Shown in pieces: positions 9,618-19,254 of a stretch of 53,679 bases of DNA. The stretch is taken from the NCBI GenBank assembly GCA_009927445.1, contig RFMZ01000179.1, positions 1 through 53,679 on the forward strand, written 5' to 3'. This DNA comes from Betaproteobacteria bacterium (GTDB lineage: Bacteria > Pseudomonadota > Gammaproteobacteria > Burkholderiales > Burkholderiaceae). The notes beneath the pieces were generated by a model. It saw only the letters and a program-made list of their open reading frames with translations, was not told where the DNA came from and did no database searches. The first letter of the stretch is position 1. Each line of letters starts with the position of its first letter. The position numbers were made by a program, and so were the translations under genes.

Positions 9618-10415
9618 ATGAATGATTCGGCAAAGATTGCTTTAATAACTGGTGCAGCAAAACGTTTAGGCCAAGCGATTGCTATGAAGATGGCACTTGC
9701 TGGATGGGATATTGCAATCCACTGCGGCAAATCAATCCAGGAAGCAGAGTCGACCGCTCAGCAAATTCGGGCTTTAGGACGAAGAGTGACGGTTATTTCG
9801 GCAGACTTGGCTGATCAAGAAGACCTAGAGAGGGTTTTGCCGCAATGTATTGCGCAGTTAGGAATACCATCGTGTTTGATCAATAATGCCTCTATTTTTT
9901 CATTCGATGATCCCCAGACAGTCTTAGCAAAAGATATACAGGCCCATATGGCGGTAAATCTTACTGCTCCCTTGATATTATCGAAATCCTATTACGATGC
10001 TTGGAAAACCCAACTAACAAAGTCCTCTGCTATTGGGGTAATTATTCATGTCTTAGATCAGAAATTAGACAACATGAATCCGGACTTTTTCTCGTATACC
10101 TTATCCAAAGCTGCCCTAGAGTCGGCTATGCAAATGCAGGCTATGTCCTTTGCGCCCTTTCTGCGGGTGGTTGGTATTGCTCCAGGCATCACACTTGTAT
10201 CAGGTGATCAGACTGCAGAGGGCTTTCAAAAAGCACATCAACAAACACCTTTAGGTAGATCCTCATTACCCTCTGATATAGCTCAAGGTGTTTGCTACTT
10301 AGCAACAGCAAATGCGGTCACAGGTACAACCTTATACGTAGACGGCGGGCAACACTTGCAAGCGATCAATCGAGACATTATGTTTTTAACCGATTTACCC
10401 ACAAAGGAAATATGA
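9618..10415 (+). CDS. SDR-family pteridine reductase-like protein (FolM-like)
   Basis: A 265-residue classical SDR. The cofactor motif is TGAAKRLGQ, whose Arg is typical of pteridine reductases such as FolM and PTR1; NNAS and the catalytic YTLSK follow, and the C-terminus has GTTLYVDGGQ. Its TGA overlaps the folB ATG (ATGA), so the two are translationally coupled, which supports a role in reduced pterin or folate metabolism. The substrate cannot be read from sequence. It starts 18 bp from the divergent methyltransferase gene and no Shine-Dalgarno is seen. Confidence 0.8.
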   Translation: MNDSAKIALITGAAKRLGQAIAMKMALAGWDIAIHCGKSIQEAESTAQQIRALGRRVTVISADLADQEDLERVLPQCIAQLGIPSCLINNASIFSFDDPQTVLAKDIQAHMAVNLTAPLILSKSYYDAWKTQLTKSSAIGVIIHVLDQKLDNMNPDFFSYTLSKAALESAMQMQAMSFAPFLRVVGIAPGITLVSGDQTAEGFQKAHQQTPLGRSSLPSDIAQGVCYLATANAVTGTTLYVDGGQHLQAINRDIMFLTDLPTKEI

Positions 10416-10804
10416 AGGATATTCAGGATCATAATGATTTATCGCAGTGCCGGCGGCTATTTTTAAGAGACTATATAGTGCCGATTCGGATTGGGGTACA
10501 CGACTTTGAAAAGCAGTCCGAACAACGTATTATTATCAATATCGATTTATATGTCCCAATGATTAACAATACTCCCCGAACGGATGAGTTAAGTGAAGTG
10601 GTTGATTATGACTTTATGCGAGAATCGATTCGAGGAATCGTGAGTCAGGGCCATATTCAATTACAAGAGACATTGTGTGATGAAATTATGCGTCAAATGC
10701 TTGCCCACCCTTTAGTGATTGCGGCGCGTGTGGCAACAGAAAAGCCGGATGTCTACCCTGATTGTGCTGGGGTAGGGGTTGAATTATTTCAATACAAAAA
10801 ATAG
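10412..10804 (+). CDS. folB: Dihydroneopterin aldolase-type protein (FolB family)
   Basis: Dihydroneopterin aldolase splits dihydroneopterin to hydroxymethyl-dihydropterin in folate synthesis. The 130-residue protein has the family opening [17 protein letters not shown] with the conserved Gly and acidic residues, [11 protein letters not shown] in the middle, [10 protein letters not shown] with the conserved Glu, and the C-terminal Lys in [17 protein letters not shown]. The ATG at 10412 overlaps the stop of the upstream SDR. ttcA begins 8 bp downstream. Longer upstream starts would run inside the SDR gene and are rejected. Confidence 0.88.
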   Translation: MKDIQDHNDLSQCRRLFLRDYIVPIRIGVHDFEKQSEQRIIINIDLYVPMINNTPRTDELSEVVDYDFMRESIRGIVSQGHIQLQETLCDEIMRQMLAHPLVIAARVATEKPDVYPDCAGVGVELFQYKK

Positions 10805-10812
10805 TACTCAAT

Positions 10813-11715
10813 ATGGCAACGATTGACCCGCGAAAAGCAGTTTATGAAGAAAATAAATTAGCAAAAAAACTCTGTCGTTTGATGGGACAAGCAATAGTAG
10901 ATTTTCAGATGATTGAGGATCAAGACCGTGTGATGGTTTGCCTTTCTGGTGGAAAAGACAGCTATGCCATGCTTGATATTTTGATGAAACTCCGCGAGCG
11001 AGCACCGATTCAATTTGAGCTCATTGCGGTTAATTTAGATCAAAAACAGCCTGGTTTTCCTGAGCAGGTCTTACCTACTTATCTGAGAAAATTAGGGATT
11101 CCATTTCATATCGAAGAACAGGACACCTATAGTATTGTCAAAAGGGTTGTCCCTGAAGGTAAAACAACCTGTGGAGTATGTTCCAGACTTCGGCGGGGTA
11201 TTTTGTACCGCGTAGCTGACGAAATAGGCGCTACAAAAATTGCCTTAGGCCATCATCGGGAAGATATTCTAGAAACCCTATTATTAAATATGTTTTATGG
11301 TGGCAAGCTGAAGGCGATGCCACCCAAGTTACGATCGGACGATGGTAAGCATATCGTGATTAGGCCTTTGGCGTACGTTCCAGAAAAGTATTTAGAGAGA
11401 TATGCTTTGCAGCAAGATTTTCCGATCATTCCGTGTAACCTCTGTGGAAGCCAAGAAAATCTTCAGCGAAATGCAATGAAAGCACTATTAAAAGATTGGG
11501 AAAAGCAACACCCTGGCAGGGTTGCGAGTATTTTTAAGGCCGTGACCCAGGTTGTTCCCTCACACTTATTGGATAGTAAACTTTTTGACTTTAAGAATAT
11601 ATCAACCGGCGAATTCGCAGACTCTGTGCCGGGTGATCGGGCGATTGATGAGGGTTTTAATGAGCCGTGTCAGCCAGCTGATGAAACACTTCAGTTAATC
11701 CATATTCTTGCTTAA
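10813..11715 (+). CDS. ttcA: tRNA 2-thiocytidine(32) synthetase
   Basis: Thiolates cytidine 32 of certain tRNAs using an iron-sulfur cluster and ATP. The 300-residue protein carries the PP-loop SGGKDS near residue 46, the [11 protein letters not shown]xxC pair and the second CNLCGSQ CxxC, plus [11 protein letters not shown], all diagnostic of TtcA. It follows folB by 8 bp and probably shares its transcript. No defects are seen. Confidence 0.95.
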   Translation: MATIDPRKAVYEENKLAKKLCRLMGQAIVDFQMIEDQDRVMVCLSGGKDSYAMLDILMKLRERAPIQFELIAVNLDQKQPGFPEQVLPTYLRKLGIPFHIEEQDTYSIVKRVVPEGKTTCGVCSRLRRGILYRVADEIGATKIALGHHREDILETLLLNMFYGGKLKAMPPKLRSDDGKHIVIRPLAYVPEKYLERYALQQDFPIIPCNLCGSQENLQRNAMKALLKDWEKQHPGRVASIFKAVTQVVPSHLLDSKLFDFKNISTGEFADSVPGDRAIDEGFNEPCQPADETLQLIHILA

Positions 11716-11742
11716 TCAATGATTTAGAGCTATTAAAGGCCT

Positions 11743-11754
11743 TATACTAGTACT
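11743..11754 (+). promoter_or_regulatory. Predicted -10 element giving a leaderless glmU mRNA
   Basis: TATACT at 11743-11748 is followed by exactly 6 nt and then the glmU ATG at 11755. Transcription starting about 7 nt after the hexamer would begin at the A of the start codon. No Shine-Dalgarno is visible before glmU. A -35 element is weak. The same geometry recurs before other genes in this window. Confidence 0.5.
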
Positions 11755-13140
11755 ATGAATATTGTGATATTAGCTGCCGGACAAGGTAAGAGGATGCAAT
11801 CTTCTATACCTAAAGTTTTACATCCTCTGGCAGGAAAGCCCATGCTTGGGCATGTCCTAGATGCGGTAAGCTTACTCGCTGATGCTGAGAATATACAGCC
11901 CTGTGTTGTGATTGGACATGGTGGCGAAGCAGTACAGCAATATTTATTAAAGGACTACCCGAAGACTAGGGTAGCACTTCAAAATGAGCAAAAGGGCACT
12001 GGTCATGCGGTTATTCAAGGTTTACATCAGGAAGTTTCAGAGGGTATTACATTGGTACTCTATGGTGACGTACCCCTCATTCAAAGGCAAACCCTAAAGC
12101 AATTATTAGACATCGCCTCAGATGGTGCACTGGCCTTATTAACCCAACACGTAAATAATCCAACCGGTTACGGCCGGATAGTCCGTAATTTAGACGGCGA
12201 GGTCGTACAAATTGTTGAAGAAAAAGATGCTGATGCACAGGTCAAAAAAATTACTGAAATTAATACCGGAATTTTAGCTTGCCCCACTCAAGAGTTAAAT
12301 CATTGGTTAGCTCAAATTGAACCAAACAATACCCAAGGTGAATACTATTTAACAGATATTGTTTCATTAGCTGCCAATGCTTACACACCAATTAGAACAA
12401 CAACTCCAACTTTTGATTGGGAAACGCAAGGAGTGAATAGTCGGGCTCAACTGGCCTTGTTGGAAAGAGTTTATCAAGGACATCTTGCGCAAGAATTGCT
12501 AGATTCGGGAGTGACTATTGTTGATCCCGCAAGAATTGATATCCGAGGATCATTAGAATGTGAGCCGGATGTGTTCATTGATATAGGATGTATTTTTGAG
12601 GGCAGCGTCCGATTAAATACTGGAGTGAGGATTGGGCCTTATTGCCAAATAAAAAATAGTACGATTGATGCCGGAACACAGGTACATGCATTCACACATA
12701 TTGATGGCGCGAAAATCGCGCGAGATGCTGTAATTGGCCCGTATGCTCGGATACGTCCTGGAGCACAAATCGCGGATCAGGTTCATATCGGAAATTTTGT
12801 CGAAGTGAAGAATGCTGACGTTGGCAAAGGTAGTAAAGCGAATCATCTATCCTATATCGGAGATGCAACTGTTGGGGAAGGTGTCAATATTGGAGCTGGA
12901 ACGATTACTTGCAATTATGATGGTGCAAATAAACATCGCACAGTCATTGAGGATGGGGCTTTTATTGGATCTGACACCCAACTGGTAGCGCCAGTGCGGG
13001 TTGGTAAAAATGCCACAATCGGCGCGGGTACAACATTAACTAAAGATGCCCCAGCACAGAAGTTGACTATTAGTAGAACAAAACAAGCAAGTATTGATTG
13101 GCAAAGGCCGATAAAAAATAAGCTGATGAATGATCAATAG
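11755..13140 (+). CDS. glmU: Bifunctional N-acetylglucosamine-1-phosphate uridyltransferase / glucosamine-1-phosphate acetyltransferase
   Basis: Makes UDP-GlcNAc, the precursor of peptidoglycan and lipid A. The 461 residues match the family. The N-terminal uridyltransferase has LAAGQGKRMQSSIPKVLHPL, then GDVPLI and NPTGYGRIVR. The C-terminal half is a left-handed beta-helix of hexapeptide repeats, with GNFVEVKN, NHLSYIGDA and GAGTITCNYDG of the acetyltransferase site. It is followed 25 bp later by glmS, which makes glucosamine-6-phosphate in the same pathway. The gene is intact while glmS is frameshifted. Confidence 0.96.
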   Translation: MNIVILAAGQGKRMQSSIPKVLHPLAGKPMLGHVLDAVSLLADAENIQPCVVIGHGGEAVQQYLLKDYPKTRVALQNEQKGTGHAVIQGLHQEVSEGITLVLYGDVPLIQRQTLKQLLDIASDGALALLTQHVNNPTGYGRIVRNLDGEVVQIVEEKDADAQVKKITEINTGILACPTQELNHWLAQIEPNNTQGEYYLTDIVSLAANAYTPIRTTTPTFDWETQGVNSRAQLALLERVYQGHLAQELLDSGVTIVDPARIDIRGSLECEPDVFIDIGCIFEGSVRLNTGVRIGPYCQIKNSTIDAGTQVHAFTHIDGAKIARDAVIGPYARIRPGAQIADQVHIGNFVEVKNADVGKGSKANHLSYIGDATVGEGVNIGAGTITCNYDGANKHRTVIEDGAFIGSDTQLVAPVRVGKNATIGAGTTLTKDAPAQKLTISRTKQASIDWQRPIKNKLMNDQ

Positions 13141-13165
13141 CTAAGTGCGGAAAGAGTAAACTAAA

Positions 13166-14988
13166 ATGTGTGGGATTGTTGGTGCAGTATCTAATAAAAA
13201 TATTGTTGGAGTATTGGTTCAAGGGCTTAGCAGACTTGAGTATAGAGGTTACGACTCCTGTGGTTTAGCGGTAGTAAATGATGCCCAAGTTTTACAAAGA
13301 AGTCGAACAACCCAGCGGGTTAATGACTTAGAGCAAAATACAAAATTATTAGAAGGTACAAGAGGTATTGCGCATACACGTTGGGCAACCCATGGCAAGC
13401 CCAACACGGATAATGCCCACCCACACTTTTCTAGGGATTTAATTGGGGTAGTTCATAACGGCATTATTGAAAATTTTGAAGCCTTACGCAGCAAATTACA
13501 AAAAGACGGATACATATTTACTTCACAGACGGATACTGAGGTTATCGCGCATTTAATTCATCAAGCGTATATTCAGTCCCCCAAGAGAGACTTAAGGGGT
13601 GCGGTTCAAGCCATTTTGCCGCTATTACATGGTGCCTATGCAATTGCGGTGATAGCTCAAGATGCACCAGATTTGTTAATCGGAGCGCGCGTTGGTTCGC
13701 CTCTCATAGTTGCTTATGGGGCGCATGAGAACTTCCTTGCGTCGGATGCGATGGCAGTAGCTGGATATGCAAAACAAATGACTTACCTTGAGGAGGGCGA
13801 CATTGTTGCCTTACAAAGTGGCTTAGTAACTATCATCAATTCTTTTGGCAAAGAGCAACAACGATTAATAAAGAATGTGCCAGAACAAGTCGCTTCGGTC
13901 GAGTTAGGCCCTTATCAACACTTTATGCAAAAAGAGATTTTTGAACAGCCTACTGCAATAAGTAACACCATGAGCGACATAGAGAAAATTGATTTTGATC
14001 TGTTTGGCGCTACCCACGAAGAGTGGAAAAGTATTAACCAGATATTAATTCTTGCCTGTGGAACAAGTTATTATTCCGCATGCGTTGCAAAATATTGGAT
14101 TGAATCACTAGCAGGGATATCAACCCAGGTTGAAATTGCTAGTGAATACCGATACCGTGTATCGGTACCAAATCCTGAAGCATTAGTCGTTGTCGTATCG
14201 CAGTCTGGGGAGACTGCTGATACGTTAGCGGCCTTAAGGCATGCGAAGTCATTAGGTCACCATAAAACATTAGCTATTTGTAATGTGGCTTCAAGCGCAA
14301 TGATGCGTGAAACTATTTGGAAATTTCAAACAAAGGCTGGCGTTGAAATTGGTGTAGCGTCTACAAAGGCCTTTACTACTCAACTATTGGGGTTATATCT
14401 TTTAGCGCTAAGCTTGAGTAAGCTTGGCAATGGCAGTGAAAAAATAGATGAACTTTTTGAGTTCAATCGATTAAGACACTTGCCCGCAGCTCTCAATGCG
14501 GTGCTAGCTTTAGAGCCTCAGGTAATAGCCTGGAGTCAGCAATTTTCCAAGTATAAAAATGCTTTATTTTTAGGTAGAGGGATGCATTATCCCATTGCCT
14601 TAGAAGGTGCATTAAAGCTAAAAGAATTTCTTACATACATGCAGAGGCCTATCCTGCGGGCGAGTTAAAGCATGGCCCGTTGGCCTTGGTTGATGAGCAT
14701 ATGCCTGTTGTTACAGTCGCTCCCAATGATGAATTACTTGAAAAACTGAAATCGAATATGCAAGAAGTGCAGGCTAGGGGAGGACAGTTATATGTTTTTG
14801 CGGATGCGCATACGAATATTCAATCTGGGGATGGTATTCATGTGATTCGAATGCCAGAGAATTATGGAAATTTATCTCCAATTTTACATGTTGTACCTCT
14901 GCAGTTACTGGCTTACCATACTGCTTTAGTTATTGGAACGGATGTGGATAAACCTCGTAATTTAGCTAAGAGCGTTACGGTCGAATAA
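13166..14988 (+). pseudogene. glmS: Glucosamine-6-phosphate synthase, broken by a one-base deletion
   Basis: GlmS makes glucosamine-6-phosphate from fructose-6-phosphate and glutamine. The N-terminal glutaminase is intact, with the nucleophile Cys2 in MCGIVGAV, then RWATHGKPN and HNGIIEN. The two SIS isomerase domains follow with CGTSYYSA and SQSGETADT. At about 14621-14629, where the family reads [21 protein letters not shown], the text AAAGAATTT lacks one A and a TAA appears at 14666-14668. The next frame supplies [17 protein letters not shown] and continues to the TAA at 14988. Restoring one base gives about 607 residues, the normal length. As glmS is normally essential, a sequencing error is a real possibility. 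Confidence 0.85.
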
Positions 14989-15029
14989 TTGCGCTTGAGT
15001 TCACATAACTATTTTTGTAAGAGGCGTCT

Positions 15030-15329
15030 TTGAAAGAAGCCATTTTAAAAATTGGATGTTATACGATTTTTATCGTATTTGAAGTGTTGGCAGTGGCATC
15101 CGAAATATTATTTTTAGCATTACTTTTTATTATTCCGACGGGTATTGGTGCTTTGCTTAAAAGTATATTTGGAGAAATATTTAGTCAATCTTGTTTGGTT
15201 TTGGGAATTGCATTAGTCAGCGTAGCTTTCATTTATCGAAAAAAATTTCAAAAGAAGTTTGAAGCTTTTTGTCGTGTCAAGTCGGCTAATCTCATTCACC
15301 AATTTAAAAAGTTATCTTATTTTCAATGA
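15030..15329 (+). CDS. Small hypothetical membrane protein
   Basis: A possible 99-residue protein starting at a TTG (15030) with gagg at 15021-15024 ahead of it. It has two long hydrophobic segments, about residues 8-37 and 50-70, then a basic C-terminal tail (YRKKFQKKFEAF). That pattern suggests a two-helix inner-membrane protein with a cytoplasmic tail. I do not recognise a family. It lies between glmS and the TonB-receptor operon, fills most of an otherwise 400-bp gap, and could be a chance frame. Confidence 0.45.
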   Translation: MKEAILKIGCYTIFIVFEVLAVASEILFLALLFIIPTGIGALLKSIFGEIFSQSCLVLGIALVSVAFIYRKKFQKKFEAFCRVKSANLIHQFKKLSYFQ

Positions 15330-15389
15330 ACGCTCATGGTGAAATCAAATAATTAGCGGGATAGCAAGAGATGAAAAAACCCTTATGCT

Positions 15390-15776
15390 ATGATTCAGAA
15401 TGATTCAAAAAAATATTTTTTTAGAAGTTGTTGGGCGACTATCTTCGCAATCATTGTATCGAGTCTTGGCCCAACGATTTCCCAAGCTATATCTATCGCT
15501 CAGAATGGAAATGGCTTTGCGGTTGAAATTTGTACCTTAAGTGGACCAAAAATGGTTCAGGTTGACACAGATTTTGAAAGTCAATCAGACGAGTCAAAAA
15601 AAGACCACTGTTCCTTGTGTTCAAGCCAAGCTTCTTCTCTAAACCAACTAGTTGCTAATTTATATTTTTCTAAACCAGTAAATAAAGACTGGTCCCCGAT
15701 ATTATTTTACCAAGCCTCTAAGCCAATTTTTGCTTGGCTGTCCGCTCCACCTAGAGCACCTCCTCAAATCTCCTAG
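15390..15776 (+). CDS. DUF2946-family protein
   Basis: A 128-residue exported or anchored protein with one N-terminal hydrophobic segment (about residues 12-33). It shows the DUF2946 pattern: EICTLSGPK, then DHCSLCSS (a CxxC with an adjacent His), and a proline-rich APPRAPP end. In other proteobacteria DUF2946 genes often neighbour TonB-dependent receptors of the copper (OprC-like) kind; here a receptor follows directly. The Cys/His pairs suggest metal or redox binding (inference). Function is not established. Confidence 0.75.
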   Translation: MIQNDSKKYFFRSCWATIFAIIVSSLGPTISQAISIAQNGNGFAVEICTLSGPKMVQVDTDFESQSDESKKDHCSLCSSQASSLNQLVANLYFSKPVNKDWSPILFYQASKPIFAWLSAPPRAPPQIS

Positions 15777-15858
15777 TTTTATTAGTAATTACAGATTAGA
15801 AAAACTCAAGAAAATGAGTTTTTCTGAGATTTATTCTATATATCTTAGGGGGTATTAC

Positions 15859-18006
15859 ATGCGTGCAAATCTTATTTTGCCGGTTTTATGGATGATATTG
15901 GGAGTATTTAGTACCGCCATCCTCAATGCGCAGATTGCTGTTCAAAATAAAGCTATTGATACCTTGGATGACTTAACTGTTACTGGAACAAGAGAAGCTT
16001 CCAAAATATCAGAAACACCAGCGGCTATTAACGTTATAAATCAATCAGAAATTAGCTTAAATAAACCAAGTCACCCTCAACAGCTTTTATCTCAAGTGCC
16101 AGGCGTTGGGATAAGCGTTACAAATGGTGAGGGACATGCAACGGCAATTCGGCAGGGATTTACAACAGCACCTATGTACCTATTTTTAGAGGATGGTATT
16201 CCAATCAGGGCAACTGGTAATTTTAACCACAATGCTTTATATGAAGTAAATATTGCAAGCGCTAGAGGGGTAGAAATTAATCGTGGAATTGGCAGTGCTT
16301 TGTATGGATCTGACGCAATCGGTGGAGTAATTAATATTTTAACCAAAGCGCCGACATCGACTAATAGCGGAGATTTATATTTAGAAAGAGGTAGTTTTGG
16401 TTTCGCACGTCTACTAGGGGGGATTGATCAAGATTTAGAAAACAATGGCGCTATGAGAGCTGATATTAACCTTCTAACGACAAGTGGATGGCGAGATAAA
16501 ACAGCTTATGATCGTCAAAGTTTGAACATGCGATGGGATACTCAAAGTGACATGAGTACAACGTATAAAACCATTCTCGGATATTCCAAAATAGATCAAC
16601 AAACTGGTGCAAATTCGGCCTTACCTTTTAATTTGTATTACAACAGTCCTACAACCAATCTTCGATCAGCTGGCTATCGCAAGGTTGAAGCTATCCGACT
16701 ATCCACTTCTATTGAAAAAGATATTGGAGGGAGTTTATTACTCAGTGTGGTGCCATATTTTAGAAAAAATTATATGGATTTAAATGGGACCTACAACTTT
16801 ACTGGGGATGCAAGGATAGAAGTATCCGATGTTAGTTCCTATGGATTGTTAACGAAAGTACGAAAGAATTTTCATGACACATGGCAAACCAAGTTAATTT
16901 CGGGCGTTGATTTAGATTACAGTCCGAGTTCAAGAAAAGAAAATAGTATTAGTTTTTCGAGCACCACTATTCAAAGTGTTAAAAGCTATGAGAGTTATAC
17001 AATCGGATCTAATACATACAACTATGAGGTGCTATATAAGAATATTTCACCTTATACCCATTTAGAGTTTTCCCCGTCAGACAGAGTTCATATTGCAACA
17101 GGTTTACGTTATGACACTTCTACATATTCAATGAAGAATAATCTCAGTTCGACTTATGTTGCCTCTGGTAATTACTATTATTATTCGCCAGAGTCTGCCT
17201 CAACCAATTATCAACGAATCAATCCGAAGGTCGGTTTAACCTATGCCTTTGATGGCAGTAATCATGGTTTTATTTCATATCGAGAAGGATTTAGAACCCC
17301 CTCTGAAAGCCAGCTATTTAGAGGGGGACGATCCGTCAGTACTGGCACGATAGCAGCAAGGCAAGCGGAAGCATTAGCCTTATTTAATAGTAGTAGCAAC
17401 TTAGAACCAGTAATCGCGAAGCAATACGAGCTTGGTTTGAGGGGTAAGAGGCAATTCAGTAATTATGAAATAGTTACATATATCTTAAAAAAAGATAATG
17501 ATCTAATTAGTCAAAAAGATGCTACAGGATATTCAGTGCAAACAAATAATGGCACTACGGAGCATCGTGGTATCGAGTTTGGATTAGGCCAAGAAATATT
17601 GCGTTCATTAAGATTAGATATCGCTGGTTCTTATGCCAAGCATACTTACAAGAATTGGGTTGCATCAGGAGTTGATTACAGTAATAACGAGATAGAGGCT
17701 GCCCCAAGGTGGATGAGTAACGCCAAATTAACCTGGCGTCATATAGATCGTCACGTTTCACAACTTGAGTGGGTAAAGCTTGGGCCCTATTATTTGGATT
17801 CGGCAAATACAGCTCAATATAACGGACACAATATTTACAATCTGCGTATTAGCCAAGAGATTGATAAAAATTTGACGGGAGTATTTCGAATGATGAATCT
17901 ATTAGATACTCGATATGCAGATAGCGCTTCTGGAAGTGGCTCTAGTACAACTTATAGTCCGGGTTTAGCGAGATCTATGTATCTTGGCCTAGAAGGAAAA
18001 TGGTGA
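15859..18006 (+). CDS. TonB-dependent outer-membrane receptor
   Basis: A 715-residue outer-membrane gated channel that takes up a ligand with TonB energy. ATG at 15859 follows aggggg (15847-15852). A signal peptide covers about residues 1-25. A TonB-box-like DDLTVTGTRE is followed by the plug domain (PAAINVINQSEI, QQLLSQVPGVGIS, RGIGSALYGSDAIGGVINI) and a beta-barrel ending in an aromatic residue (GLEGKW). The ligand cannot be read directly. Its neighbours, a DUF2946 protein and a Cys/His-rich propeller, suggest a metal or metal complex, possibly copper. Confidence 0.9.
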   Translation: MRANLILPVLWMILGVFSTAILNAQIAVQNKAIDTLDDLTVTGTREASKISETPAAINVINQSEISLNKPSHPQQLLSQVPGVGISVTNGEGHATAIRQGFTTAPMYLFLEDGIPIRATGNFNHNALYEVNIASARGVEINRGIGSALYGSDAIGGVINILTKAPTSTNSGDLYLERGSFGFARLLGGIDQDLENNGAMRADINLLTTSGWRDKTAYDRQSLNMRWDTQSDMSTTYKTILGYSKIDQQTGANSALPFNLYYNSPTTNLRSAGYRKVEAIRLSTSIEKDIGGSLLLSVVPYFRKNYMDLNGTYNFTGDARIEVSDVSSYGLLTKVRKNFHDTWQTKLISGVDLDYSPSSRKENSISFSSTTIQSVKSYESYTIGSNTYNYEVLYKNISPYTHLEFSPSDRVHIATGLRYDTSTYSMKNNLSSTYVASGNYYYYSPESASTNYQRINPKVGLTYAFDGSNHGFISYREGFRTPSESQLFRGGRSVSTGTIAARQAEALALFNSSSNLEPVIAKQYELGLRGKRQFSNYEIVTYILKKDNDLISQKDATGYSVQTNNGTTEHRGIEFGLGQEILRSLRLDIAGSYAKHTYKNWVASGVDYSNNEIEAAPRWMSNAKLTWRHIDRHVSQLEWVKLGPYYLDSANTAQYNGHNIYNLRISQEIDKNLTGVFRMMNLLDTRYADSASGSGSSTTYSPGLARSMYLGLEGKW

Positions 18007-18012
18007 AGATCA

Positions 18013-19254
18013 ATGAATAGTATCAAATCACAATTGATAGTGGGAGTAATTTCCACTTTTTGTATCTTTGTCTCAGTACACACTTCTGCACAGGGTCATC
18101 ATCATGCTAGCAATCCAGTTAATAGAAGCATTGATAAAAAACAAGATTCTTGCCAATCCAATTTTCTTGAATGTGCAAATGCAGCTACGCCATATTTCAC
18201 CGCAAATGGACAACTTTATCTTGTTTGGAGTGCGCAGGGTAATGTTTTAATTGCGAAGTCAACTGACTTAGGGAAAAGTTTTGATAGCCCTAAAAAACTA
18301 GCCGAGCATGGTAAGACACTAGATACCGGAAGTGATGCGCGCCCACAGATATTAGTTGATCAGCAGAAAATTTTAGTAGCCTATGCATTTTTTAAGGATA
18401 CACAGTGGAATGCACAAGTCAATTTGATTCGTTCGGAAGACGGTGGGGAGAGTTTTTCTACGCCATTACCACTCATACAAAATGATTCTAGTCAGCGGTT
18501 TCCAATACTAGGCCAATCTCCTCAAGGAGAAGTATGGATTATTTGGGTGGATAAAAGGTTGATTCAAGAAAGTAAAAAAAGGGGTAACCCGATGTTGGGT
18601 GGGTCGATTGCTTATGCTTGGTCCAGTGATTTTGGTAAAACATTTATTGAAGAACAAATAGCCAATAAGCATACTTGTGAATGTTGTCGGATTGGTATGG
18701 CGTTTAATTCCGAAGGATTACCATTCATTGTATATCGCGCCATATTGAATGGGGGTATTCGAGATCACGTCACCCAGGAAATTGGAAAAAAAAGAATTGG
18801 CCCAGTTCGTCGCATAGCGTTAGATGATTGGAAGACAGATGCTTGCCCACATCATGGACCAGCCATTACGGTTTCAGATAAAAATGATATTCATGTGGCC
18901 TGGTTCACTCAAGGTAGTCAGCGGCAAGGGGTTTTTTATGCACAATCCAAAGATCATGAAGCCTTGTATTCGCAGGCAAAAGCAATTGGCTCAGAGGGAG
19001 CGATAATTAGCAGGCCTTACTTATTATCAAATGAACAAGATATTTGGATAGTCTGGAAAGAATTCAATGGTAAAGAAACAAGGATTATGGCGCAATATTC
19101 AGTTACGGAAGGTCTTGAGTGGTCTACTTCTCAAGTTATCTCAAAAACGGCGGGTTATTCTGATCATCCTTTATTAATAAAGGGACAGGGAAAAGTATTT
19201 TTATCATGGTTAACCAGATTAGATGGGTATCAATTCATCGCACTAAAAAAATGA
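18013..19254 (+). CDS. Exported Asp-box (BNR/sialidase-fold) protein with Cys and His clusters
   Basis: A 413-residue protein with a signal peptide (about residues 1-26) followed by a His run (GHHHA). At least three Asp-box repeats are visible: STDLGKSF, SEDGGESF and SSDFGKTF, indicating a beta-propeller of the sialidase/BNR fold, but sialidase activity is not implied. Unusual features are paired Cys near residues 47 and 53, a HTCECCRIG cluster in the middle and DACPHHGP later. These look like metal ligands or disulfides. It starts 7 bp after the receptor and overlaps the thioredoxin gene by 4 bp, so all three are co-expressed. The function is unknown. Confidence 0.8.
   Translation: MNSIKSQLIVGVISTFCIFVSVHTSAQGHHHASNPVNRSIDKKQDSCQSNFLECANAATPYFTANGQLYLVWSAQGNVLIAKSTDLGKSFDSPKKLAEHGKTLDTGSDARPQILVDQQKILVAYAFFKDTQWNAQVNLIRSEDGGESFSTPLPLIQNDSSQRFPILGQSPQGEVWIIWVDKRLIQESKKRGNPMLGGSIAYAWSSDFGKTFIEEQIANKHTCECCRIGMAFNSEGLPFIVYRAILNGGIRDHVTQEIGKKRIGPVRRIALDDWKTDACPHHGPAITVSDKNDIHVAWFTQGSQRQGVFYAQSKDHEALYSQAKAIGSEGAIISRPYLLSNEQDIWIVWKEFNGKETRIMAQYSVTEGLEWSTSQVISKTAGYSDHPLLIKGQGKVFLSWLTRLDGYQFIALKK

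Noticed and set aside
10001..10207. Second-frame reading inside the pteridine-reductase-like gene
   Set aside because: Shadow of the SDR frame, which has clear SDR motifs throughout.
18013..19254. Sialidase annotation for the Asp-box protein
   Set aside because: Asp boxes show only the propeller fold; the Arg triad and RIP-type motif of sialidases were not seen.
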